NCBI GenBank assembly: GCA_018398765.1
Contig: JAHBMJ010000902.1
Location: forward strand, 2,501 to 39,018
Length of the DNA: 36,518 bases
From: Chromera velia
Taxonomy: Eukaryota > Sar > Chromeraceae
Direction: 5' to 3'
Positions within the stretch are counted from its first letter, which is position 1. The number at the start of each line of letters is the position of its first letter. Below, one piece after another: positions 1-9,089 of this stretch. Below the pieces are notes generated by a model. That model had not been told where the DNA came from. It saw nothing but the letters and a program-made list of their open reading frames with translations, and made no database searches. The position numbers were made by a program, and so were the translations under genes.

Positions 1-808
1 TCAATTCTTTCCTTTCTTCTTTTCTTTGGGTTTCCTGTAAGGAAAAGAGTCTTTTGCATCGCCTGGATAAGCGAGATAGGAATAGTTGATTTTGGAGTCG
101 GTTGTGTTCGGTAGAATAAAGAAGAGAAGGATGCTTTCCGTTCACTTTGCTCTGTGAGACACGATTGGTCTCTCAAGCTTCAGCGTCACCACGTGTTAAG
201 AGCTACTAGAAGCCCTTAGAATAGACAAAAGGAAGTGGCACTAGTTAGACTCTAATGAGGCTTTAAGATAGTCTAAGGGTCTAAAGAGTCAGAGGTTTAG
301 TTCAAGAAAGTTCAATGTATGGCGCTATGATTGATCACTTTTCAATCGATTTCAAGTTAATATTGAGTGCAGATCGTCTCGATTTTGCTGAAGTTTAGAG
401 GTTGATTTCAGAGACTCTGAGGCAGCTCTGAGGGTGTCGGACCTCCCGAGGTGACCGACGACCTCAGGGGCCCTCTCGGGAAAATCCAGATTTTAATTTT
501 TCTTGCGTGATCCGATTTTGCACATGTGACAGGCCATTCAGAGCGGGCGATTATTTGACCTCAGAGCCGAATAATCGCCGCGCTCAAATTTGAATTCAAA
601 CCACGTGGAATTCAACCAGGCAAAATCGGCTATTCTAAGCATGGACCGCGTGGTATTCGGATACTTCGGTTTCAGACCGTACACCTAGGGGGCCACACTT
701 AGTCTTATATATGTAAATTCTACCCCAATTTCGGTCATCTTGAATAGGAACCTAAATGATTGATATACACAAACGGCTGAAACTACCAAATAAAGCACAT
801 CATGCTAA
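1..808. other. Gene-free stretch
   Basis: I see no credible coding region. A single unit resembling the later tandem repeat (GACCGCG followed by TATTCGG) lies at about 645-690. The rest is unremarkable, moderately AT-rich DNA. Confidence 0.6.
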
Positions 809-1466
809 ATCATGTTGGGCGGTTTATATCTGTGCAATTATGATATTGGGCTACATTGTGGTGTCTTAAAGTTGAACGATGTTATGTTGCCAGGTTTTGT
901 TGGGCGTTGGGCTGTGTTGGGCCTGTTGGGTGGTGTCCAACAGTACAAATGGCCGAACAGTAGCCTAACATCACTTTAAAGTTCACAATAGACATTGTAG
1001 AGCTTTTTAGACCAACTAAAAAGCATGCAATCAAGACAATCAAAATTAAAGCTAAATATTGTTTTAATATGAGCTTTATACTCTTTATAGAACGTATAAA
1101 ATCGTTGTTTGAAAGTGAGGGGCGGTGTTAAGACCTTTAACCTCTAAAAAATGTGGCTCATTTTCAAATAACCATTTTTTACGTTTCATAAAGAGTATAA
1201 AGCTCATATTGAAGCAACATTGAGCTTTAATTTTGTTCTTTTTGATTACATGGTTTCTAGTTGGTCTAAAAGGCTCTACAATGTCTGTTGTGCACTTTAA
1301 AATGATATTGGGCTGCTGTTAGGCCATTTGTACTGTTGGGCACCGCTCAACAGGCCCAACACAGCCCAACAGACCCTAAGCCTAACAGAACCTGGTGACA
1401 GAGCTGGGGGGAATAAAAACATAGCCCAACATTTGAAAGACAAAGTTTTAATTAGCCCAACATGAT
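809..1466. mobile_element. Fold-back (long inverted repeat) element
   Basis: The two halves are diverged inverted copies of each other. The outer ends are ATCATGTTGGGC (809-820) and its exact reverse complement (1455-1466). The left arm runs inward to about 1119 and the right arm resumes at about 1157, leaving a loop of only about 37 bases, so the whole unit could fold into one long imperfect hairpin. Matching blocks include the GTTGGGC-rich segments near 900-950 and 1335-1375 and the segments near 1080 and 1190 that contain ATAAAGAGTATAAAGCTCAT-like sequence. No ORF or target-site duplication is evident. A non-autonomous fold-back or MITE-like element is the simplest reading. Confidence 0.7.
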
Positions 1467-1576
1467 GCTCCAAAATCTGTTTCATATGCTAGTTTTAATG
1501 GTTTCTTCATATTCTATCTATAACATTTTAAGAGACATAGCTAAAGCAGGGGGGGCATCTGGAGTCCGGCCCCCTA

Positions 1577-1730
1577 GACCGCGCACTATTCGGTTTTCGG
1601 CCTGACGGTTATTCGAATTCAGACCGCACACTATTCGATGCTTCGATTTCTGACCGCGCGCTATTCGATGTCTCGATTTCTGACTGGGTCTTATTCGGTT
1701 CTATCGATTTTAGACCGCGCTTTATTCGGA
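1577..1730 (+). repeat. Degenerate ~30 bp tandem repeat (GACCGCGC..TATTCGG)
   Basis: Successive units begin near 1577, 1604, 1622, 1652, 1682 and 1713. The last four are spaced 30-31 bases apart. Each has a GACCGCGC-like start, then CTATTCG and a CGATTT-like end. A related single copy occurs near 645-690 on the same strand. Confidence 0.6.
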
Positions 1731-1753
1731 TGCATGTATTTTGGAATTCTGCA

Positions 1754-1821
1754 GGTGGTGGGACTCGAACTCGGGACCTCCCGGTCCGAGCCTCTCATCC
1801 TAACCACTAGACCACGGAGGC
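1754..1821 (-). pseudogene. tRNA-like relic with intact box A and box B
   Basis: Read on the minus strand, the sequence has a box A (TGGTCTAGTGG) and a box B (GTTCGAGTC) at normal tRNA spacing, and its first half resembles eukaryotic tRNA-Glu. It does not fold as a functional tRNA. The 5' GCCTCCG acceptor strand has no partner at the 3' end, the anticodon stem around a CTCGGAC loop is mismatched, and the T stem is poorly paired. It may be a tRNA pseudogene or the head of a tRNA-derived SINE. Confidence 0.55.
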
Positions 1822-2593
1822 TGGGTCATATCTAAAGTATCGTGTTTGTCTGGTTCTTGTCTTTTCTTATCTTTTTACTTCTTTTTACCTTTATTTTCAA
1901 TCGTTTGGTCTTCGTCCCTTTCTTTAAATAAAACATTAACTTCTTTGCAGCTTTTCTATTATTTTCTATCATTTTTCGATACTTTTCTATACTTCTTTTA
2001 TTTCATTTTCTAATACTTTTGACAATACTTTCTTATACTTTTTCTATCATTTTAGAATTAATTTTTTCTCTTATCAATCACTTTCTTTTAGTTCTATATA
2101 TTTTTTTATGTCTAGACTAGCCTTATGTCTAGACTAACACATAGCATGGACGGCAGCTTTAAACAGGGATCTAAAGGAATGAGACACGAATTTAGAGGGA
2201 TTTATAGACAGGAATTTAAAAGAATAATTCAAAAACTAGTAGTTCAAAAATTTAGACAGTGAAAGAGATGGTGTTGCTGCTGTGCACAATCTTACCTTGA
2301 AATGGTTCTTAGACTAGTTCTGAGAGAGGTTCTAAAGCGCTAGCCGAGTGTCTCAAGAAGGTTCATTATCTAGTTTATTGTCACAGTGTTGATTAAGCGG
2401 GTTGAGTCGAGTCAATAATCGAGTCGATCCCTAGGTGAATCTCTAAGGCAATCTGATTGCCGGCGATTCAAGCTGCGATTGACATACATGTTTTCTTATT
2501 CCCCCCCCTCCTACCCATGAATGCATGCTTTCGGTTGTCCTCAAAGCCTTGTTAGTGGCTCGGGATGATGGGTTCTAGGCGTATCACAGCAAA
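1822..2593. other. Gene-free stretch, T-rich in the first half
   Basis: Positions 1850-2115 are a T-rich low-complexity run with recurring CTTTTCTAT-like words. The remainder has no recognisable gene or repeat. Confidence 0.55.
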
Positions 2594-3836
2594 CGCACGA
2601 ACGTGGGCGGGCGGGACATGAGGGGGGTCTTCATCAAATGGTAGGACCCCATACGAAGCCAAAAACGTGCAGTATGGCCTTATCTGGCAGCCCCGGTGGC
2701 CCCAGAGGCCCGCGACCTACCAAAATGATCGTCAGGACCCCGGCATTTCAAATCTGGCAAAATTTTGACCGCAACTTTCCGGGGTCATCCTCAAAATCAC
2801 CAAAATATCTGAAAAAACCTCAGAAAGCTCACAGATGTCTGCAGAGGGCCAAGTTCGTTCCCTCTTGCCTTGCTTTCCTTCTTGTTGTCCAGAGCAGTAT
2901 TGGTGGTAAAAGTCGCACCATTCCCCTCCTTTAAGACCAGACAGCTTGTGTCTATGTCAGGGTGAAGTCTTGTTGCACCGCTGGTCTGCTTGGATGGGTT
3001 TGGCAGTTGATACTGCGAACAGTCACGAATTGCCCCTTCTAGCCTCCTGAGCAACATTCTTTCTTTTCACCAGGAAGTCATGAAAGTCGTCCCCGTCAAT
3101 TTTGCTGAAGGCTTTAGGTCTGTTGTCATCCTCTGGGAGCAGTGGGATCGGTTTCCGGTGCGTCTGCTGGTTTTGGGAGGGTGAGATTCTATTGTTACTT
3201 TGTTGTGGTGAAATGACGTCTCTAGAGCATTGATCGACTTCCACTTCCCCTGGTAGGTCGTTCTGTCTTGCTCATTCCCTCTAGACATGATCGTATGCGT
3301 GTTGGGCAGTACCTCTGTGCGCTGGATGCAGGTTGGAGGCACTCAAGAAAGAGAAAGGTCTTCCGGCGATTTCACATAGGCTGCCCCCTGGAGTGTATCT
3401 TTCTGTTCCTGGGCAGACTTGTCACTTGAAGTCCACAGTGCACCAACCATTCGTTGTCTCCTGTTGGAACTAAGTTACCTGGACCAGATGGAGTGTGTCG
3501 GTATGCATTTTATCATCATTGATGCATCACAGCCCTTTATTCACTTCTGAGTCTAGGGAGGCCTCTTTGGCCTCTTCAGGTGTCAGAGCTCAGACGTCCG
3601 TTCTTTGCACTCCCTGTGTGTATTGGAGTCGTTTTTTCTGCACCAAGCAGCTAGAGAGAGTCTAGAGAGGCGAACTGACGTCTCCTAGGTGAGTTGGATG
3701 GGGTTCAGAAGCGGGAAGAAAGGAAGGCAGGGCTCTCTTCTCCTTTCCCTATACGAGGCCAAAATCGTCCAGTGTAGGCGGCGGGGTCTGGTTTGATTAA
3801 GACCCCCCTCATGTCCCGCCCGCCCACGTCCGTGCG
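2594..3836. mobile_element. DNA element with ~43 bp terminal inverted repeats
   Basis: The left end (2594 to about 2636) and right end (about 3794-3836) are near-perfect inverted copies beginning CGCACG[A/G]ACGTGGGCGGGC and continuing through GGGACATGAGGGGGGTCTT. Just inside each end lies a directly repeated ~27 bp motif with core ATACGA[A/G]GCCAAAA (2650-2676 and 3751-3777). The interior has broken minus-strand reading frames at 2797-3342 that I could not assign to a family. A-rich sequence flanks both ends, so a short AAA duplication is possible but not convincing. Likely a non-autonomous or decayed cut-and-paste element. Confidence 0.65.
2797..3342 (-). pseudogene. Unrecognised broken reading frame inside the TIR element
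   Basis: One minus-strand frame is open from 3342 to 2797 except for a single TGA near 3064. An overlapping frame (3244-3023) contains the phrase DGDDFHDFLVKRK, which has the flavour of a retroelement Gag or other mobile-element protein, but I cannot assign it. No domain or catalytic motif is visible. It may be a captured or decayed element gene, or chance. Confidence 0.25.
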
Positions 3837-4540
3837 AAAAAAAAGAAAAGAGTAAACCAGAATTGCTTTAAATTATTATTTTTTTTTTTGCGCAACACCT
3901 AAGTAACACTTGTGCAACACCAAAACAACACTTATGCAATACTTGAACAACAGTTGTTTGTCACCTAACATCATCCTAACATCGTTGGGCAAAAAAAAAA
4001 AAGTTAAGGGAGAACGGGCTTAAATTATTATTTTTTTTTCTATGATAGGCCTAGGATGGGCTCTGGGTCTAGAATTTAACCTCCAATCATCATCATCACA
4101 TTTCTTGCCTGCAACATATCACTAACACTAGACTTATAACTTATACTAGCCTGAGCCTTAAGGTCTATTATAATAACATAATCGTCGATGCACATATGCA
4201 TCTATCACCATACTATCATGCACATCATGCATAATCAGCACTACTACAGTATACAGCTATAGGGACTGCACATATTATATATACAGCCCTTTTCTAGGCC
4301 TTTTTATTATTCGGTTCACAAGTCGGCCCCCGGGTTCAGCATCAGTGACATGATTAGTCTCACCAATCTTCAGGCCGCCTACCACACCGGGCCGTCGATC
4401 TAGATCTAATGGCCGAACGGCAGCAGAGAGGTATCCAAAAGAAACACCTTTTGTATCCAGTCACCAATATGTGTACACGAGCTTGCGTACTGTGACCCCC
4501 TTAGCTCGCAGATGTACTGAACGCTTTCGTCCTGATCCAC
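3837..4540. other. Gene-free stretch with short direct repeats
   Basis: Two copies of a CTTAAATTATTA-plus-T-run motif (about 3869-3890 and 4019-4040) flank a segment with CAACAC-type repeats (3892-3960). The remainder (4040-4540) contains no gene that I can support. Confidence 0.5.
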
Positions 4541-5454
4541 AAGGTTGATGTATGTTACCCTGCATTCAAGGATATGAAGCGATTAACCCGGCCTGTGACG
4601 GTGGCCAAAGCCGCCAAACAGGAGAAATTAAGTTGGAATGATTGCGTTATCCAATGGACGAGACCAGAGCGAGGCTCATGCTCAGTGAGCCGACGAATGC
4701 GCAGACACTGCAGTGTCTTCCTCTTTCTACAAGGCAAAAGATGCCAGGGGGCGCAAGAACCGGTCACTCCTATGACCGACCTCGATGTTGATGCGTTTCG
4801 TTGGACGGGTCAATGTATGCATAAATCAATCGATGATTTTCCCACAGAGCGGGAGTTGTCTCAGGCGGGCAGACACACAGACAGGCCGGCAGGCAGGCAG
4901 GCTACATCGGTCTTTCTTCCAGGCAGACCGACTACATGTTTCTTCTTCTCCCTTCTTGACAGCCAGAGAAATCGACAGATATGCAGACAGACAGACAGAC
5001 AGTGCGGATCTTTGCTCATCTTTTCCTCTCTTTACCTTACAAATATTGTCAAACAGAAAAACATACAGACCATATCGTTCTCTGTTTCCTATTTCTCTTC
5101 CCTTCTTTCAGACAGGCAGACAAACACACAGAGTCCCTTCCATTGTCTTTATTTTTCTTTTTCTCTGTTCTTTTCGCGTGCTTTCAGACGACTTGTACCA
5201 GAGCTCCCTGCAGGCCTCACATCGTAACCAGCATCTCTTCTTTTCCTAGTGTAGGCATGAAGTCATGCATCCAGGCGGAGAGACGTCTGAAAGACTGAAA
5301 GAAGGAAGAAAGAAAGGAGCTATTCTGTCATCACTCTATTCCTTCCATTGCTTTCTTTCAACCATTTACTCTTTCGTCAATTCTTTCATATTTTCTCTTT
5401 CGTTGTTTCCCTCCCCGTTTTTCGAAATTCCTTCCTATATCCTGCTTCATTTTT
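4541..5454. repeat. Low-complexity region with CAGACAGA-type repeats
   Basis: Imperfect (CAGA)n and (GGCA)n blocks occur at about 4866-4905, 4980-5002 and 5108-5132, within pyrimidine-rich DNA. The reading frames here (for example 4574-5227 plus) overlap each other in several registers and have repeat-driven composition, so I do not call them genes. Confidence 0.5.
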
Positions 5455-6230
5455 CTTTTATTCTTTCGTTCGTTCGTTCTTTCTTTGTTCGTCCTTTCCT
5501 TCCTTCCTTCCTTCTTTCTTTATTTATTTCTTTCTTTCTTTTCTTTCTTTCTTTTGTTCGTTTCTTTCTTTCTTTTTTTTTTTTCCTTTCTTTCATTCAC
5601 TCGTTCGTTCGTTCGTCCTTTCGTTCTTTCGTTCGTTCGTTCTTGCGTTCGTTCTTTCGTTCGTTCGTTGGTTCCTTCGTTCCTTCGTTCGTTGTTTTTT
5701 TTGCTGGTCGTCTGTTCGTTCAGTGGGTCGGTCTTCCTGTCTCTTCTTCTGAACTTTCTTTCGTTGTTTCCTTCCTTCGTTCTTTCTTTCTTTCTTCCTT
5801 TCGTTCGTTTATTCCTTCGGTCCTTCCTACCTTTCTTTCTTGCTTGCTTTCTTGCATTCTTGCTTTCTTTTCCTTCCTTCCTTTCGTTCTTTCCTTCCTT
5901 CCTTTCTTGCTTGCTCGCTTGCTTGCTTGCTTCCTTCCTTCCTTCCTTGCTTTCGTTCGTTCGTTCTTTCTTTCTTTCTTTTTTTTCTTTTTTTCCTTCG
6001 TTCTTTCTTTGTTCTTTCTTGCTTTCCTTCCTTCCTCCCTTCCTTCCTTTCCTTCTTTCGTTCTTTTTTTTTCTGCTCCGTCTCTTCTTTCTTTCTTTCT
6101 TTCTTGCTTCCGGTCGTTCGTTCGTTCTTTCTTCAAAGTTTCTTTCTTTCTTTCCTTCCTTCCTTCCTTTCTTTCCTTCCTTCCTTTCTTTCCTTCCTTT
6201 CTTTTCTTCCTTTCTTTTCTTCCTTCCTTC

Positions 6231-6265
<35 letters not shown>

Positions 6266-6780
6266 TTTCTTTGTTTCTTTCTTTCTTTCTTTCCTTCCTT
6301 TTTCTTGTCTTCCTTTCTTTTGTTCCTTTCGATCTTTCTTTCTTTCTTTCTTTCTTTCTTTTCTTTCTTTCTTTCTTTCTTTCTTTCTTTTGTTCGTTTC
6401 TTTCTTTCTTTTTTTTTTTTTTCTTTTTTTTTTTTTTTTCTTTCTTTCTTTCTTCCTTCCTTCCTTTCTTCCTTTCCTTCCTTCCTTCGTTCTTTTTTGT
6501 TGCTCCTCCGTCTCTTCGTTCTTTCTTCCTTCCCTCCTTCTTTCCTCCTTCCTTCCTTTCTTTCTTTCTTTCTTTCTTTTGTTTGTTCGTTTCCTTCTTT
6601 CTTTCTTTCTTTCTTTCTTTCTCTCTTTCTTCCTTGTTTCCTTCCTTTCTTTTGTTCGTTTCTTTCTTTCGTTCGTTTCTTTCTTTCTCTCTTTCTTTCT
6701 TTCTTTCTTTCGTTCGTTCGTTCGTTCGTTCGTTCTTTCTTTCTTTCTTTCTTTCTTTCTTTCCTTTCTTTCTTTCTTTC

Positions 6781-6843
6781 GTTTCTTTCGTTTCTTTCGT
6801 TTCTTTCGTTTCTTTCGTTTCTTTCGTTTCTTTCGTTTCTTTC
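6781..6843 (+). repeat. Perfect 9 bp tandem array (GTTTCTTTC)7
   Basis: Seven units start at 6781, 6790, 6799, 6808, 6817, 6826 and 6835 with no mismatch. It is a distinct higher-order array inside the surrounding tetranucleotide tract. Confidence 0.9.
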
Positions 6844-6907
6844 TTTCTTTCCTTCCTTCCTTCCTTCCTTCCTTCCTTTCTTTCTTTCTTTCTTTCTTTC
6901 TTTCGTT

Positions 6908-6939
<32 letters not shown>

Positions 6940-6984
6940 TCGTTTTCTCGTTCCGTTCGTTCCGTTCGTTTCGTTCGTTTCGTT

Positions 6985-7031
6985 CGCTTCGTTCTTTCGC
7001 TTCGTTCTTTCGCTTCGTTCTTTCGCTTCGT

Positions 7032-7036
<5 letters not shown>
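6985..7036 (+). repeat. Perfect 13 bp tandem array (CGCTTCGTTCTTT)4
   Basis: Units begin at 6985, 6998, 7011 and 7024. Related but shorter CGTTCGTTT words precede it from about 6945. Confidence 0.85.
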
Positions 7037-7063
<27 letters not shown>

Positions 7064-7549
7064 GCTTTGCTGCTTGCTTTCTTCTTTCTTTTTTGCTTGC
7101 TTTCTTGCATTCTTGACGTCTTTTCCTTCTTTCTTTTCGTTCTTTCCTTCTCTCCTTCTTTGCTTCCTTCCTTCTCTCCCTTCCTTCCTCCCTCCCTCCC
7201 TCTATGCACTCAACACTGCGTTGATTCAACATCAACTTTGCCAGTCCACACGTTCTGTGACGCAGTTACTGATTCACTCACTCATTCACTCATTTGTTCT
7301 TTCTTCAATCTTTGCTTCCTGTGTAGGAGAGAGGAAGGACCAGCTGGAACGCAAGCACCGACACCATCGCTTCACACTGAACGGTGACCGCAAACAAGAC
7401 GGAACGGTGGAGCCTTGGATTCAAGAACGCAAAGTCCGACGGCGAATCGGAAATACGCGGACGATGAGTGTCGTTTCCACTTCTTGCATGTTCCACACTC
7501 TGTACCGAACCCTTGCTGACTGTGAGAAGAATAGAAGTGCTGCACTGAC

Positions 7550-7911
7550 CTTACAAGCAGAAGCAGCCAGATGACGTTTTGGACCATTTGCTTCTTTCGT
7601 CCCTCCTCCAGTTGCTCGAATACTTCCGGAGGTATCCGTTGCATTTCCACTCTCTTCTCAGACTTCCCAGCACCCCAGCCACTGAAGAGAGAGTCCGGCT
7701 TCTCCTCAGGATTCGAGACTGCAGGTGTCTCCTCAACGGTCCGAGTCTCTGTCCGTATTTCCTTGAGAGATGAGGAGGAAGAAGGAGACGGCCGTCTCCT
7801 TGCCTGAACTCCAAAAGGTTCTGTAACGAAGCCAACGTTACCGGCAACGCTCCGCGCACAGGCGCGGGCAGCTAGCATCAACGCTGGAGACAGAAACACA
7901 AGAAGCCGCAT
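7550..7911 (-). CDS. Candidate first coding exon with signal-peptide-like start
   Basis: The first ATG of this minus-strand frame is at 7909-7911. Residues 1-19 form a short basic start plus a hydrophobic core (MRLLVFLSPALMLAARACA), then AGNVGFV: a typical signal peptide that would send the protein into the secretory pathway. In algae with complex plastids such a start can also be the first half of a bipartite plastid signal, which is inference. The rest is a Ser-rich basic stretch, an acidic-polar stretch and the phrase PPEVFEQLEEGRKKQM. No family is recognised. A good splice donor (AAG|GTCAGT) follows at 7549, with GTAAGG at 7554 as an alternative. The remaining exons would lie leftward, towards or beyond the polypurine tract, and I could not find them. 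It is divergent from the gene at 9090. Confidence 0.45.
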
Positions 7912-8473
7912 TTCACCTGTGCTACAGGACGGTAACCTCACGTTTGCCGTTACAGCTAGAGCAGCTGCAAGCTAGCCTTGTAGAGTCTGAGCCTGCGCGC
8001 GATACCTAGCTAGCTTGGCAATTAACCTTGCCGTCTCGGAGGTGGCCTTGGCATGTCTCACTTTCAATGTTTGGATGTATGCAGGCCGGGGGCCACGTCA
8101 GATTGGGGCCGCGGCCCGCGCGCGCGGTTCTGCTTTGTGAGCCGCGTGTGACCCCGGAAAGCCGAAATCTGCGCGAATTTTATCTGCGCTCACAGAAATT
8201 CGCCGGGCTCAGCAAAACACTGCTGGCAAACAACTGTCAGGGAAGCTTCAAGTGTAGAGAGAAAATTTTCATTTTCCAGTGTTGCAGTAACACGAGTACA
8301 GACCTGTTAGGTATCAGCATTTTGTGTCTTGCATTCCTTACTGCATCTGTCGAACGAAGAGAGTGTTCTAACGAGAAAAGTGTTTGCGATCGCCGGGCGA
8401 GAAATCAATCAACGCTTGCGCCTATCTGGAACATCCTGACAGTTTCCTCCGCTCTTCCTTTCTCTCACAACAG
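7912..8473. promoter_or_regulatory. Shared intergenic promoter / 5' UTR region of the divergent pair
   Basis: This interval separates the minus exon start from the first donor of the plus gene. It is locally GC-rich, with a perfect 12 bp palindrome GGGCCGCGGCCC at 8106-8117 followed by a (GC)n run. The 171-codon frame starting at 8028 does not stay in frame through the downstream splice, so it is treated as 5' UTR. No TATA box is evident. Confidence 0.4.
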
Positions 8474-9045
8474 GTCAGTGCGTTTGCTGGTGCTTGTCTC
8501 TGTGTTGTTGTTTTCGGTTCGTGTGACAGCCTCTGTACTGTGATCGTTGGGGAGCGGGATGGTTCGTGTGGGTTTGAAGAACAAGATTGAGAGTGGGATT
8601 TGCTCATGTGTTGTGTACTGTTGTGGTTGTTGTTCTGGGTTGCTTTTTGATATGGTGATGTTGTCGTTTACCTGCGCCTTTTGAGGCTGTTCCCGAGGTG
8701 GAGACGTGTTTGTGGGGGTCGATGTACCTTGTATGGAACATTTAGTGACTTTTGGCAGCGGTGTTGGGGTTTTCGTTTTCAAGGGGTTGTTGAGCCAACT
8801 GTTGGCTGATCCAGAGTGTGGCTTTGGTGCGTATTTTGTCCTTGCTTGTGTTTCTGGTGTGCGCTGCTTTTTCCCCTTCCATGGATGTGTTGTGTTCCCT
8901 GTTATGAGCTCTCATGTGTTTTTGTAGTCAGTGTGGACTTGAAACAGTGCGAAAGTTGTTGGGTGTTGGGGCGATGTTGAGATGTCCTTCTCGTCTCGTG
9001 TGCGAAAAGTGTTGACCAAGTGGTGTTCTGCTTCCCTCGTTGCAG
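8474..9045 (+). other. Putative 5' UTR intron (572 bp)
   Basis: The donor is CAACAG|GTCAGTGCG and the acceptor is TCGTTGCAG|TTGG. The donor hexamer GTCAGT is identical to that of the coding intron at 10114. The interior is GT-rich with no sustained frame. Removing it places the first usable in-frame ATG at 9090. Confidence 0.55.
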
Positions 9046-9089
9046 TTGGAGGAGACCCTCTGCCTTTGTCGTCGGATTATTGTGGAGTG

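Larger units (their letters stand above)
5455..7203. repeat. Polypyrimidine tract (TTTC/TTCC/TTCG)n, ~1.75 kb
   Basis: The plus strand is almost pure pyrimidine, built of TTTC, TTCC and TTCG words with occasional G. The very long reading frames here, on both strands and in all three plus frames, exist only because such words contain no stop codons, and they should not be read as proteins. The mirror-like homopurine-homopyrimidine composition could favour triplex (H-DNA) structure. Confidence 0.95.

Noticed and set aside
5265-7574. 769-codon plus frame and 571-codon minus frame rich in Phe/Ser/Leu or Lys/Glu/Arg
   Set aside because: They are translations of the polypyrimidine tract, open in several frames at once because TTTC-type words contain no stop codons.
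8028-8543. 171-codon ORF upstream of the HTH gene
   Set aside because: It runs across the predicted 5' UTR donor, has no recognisable domain, and is out of frame with the next exon after splicing.
8982-9089. Earlier in-frame ATG for the HTH gene (8982)
   Set aside because: A good acceptor (TTGCAG at 9045) and matching donor (8474) place this ATG in an intron; 9090 is the first ATG after the acceptor.
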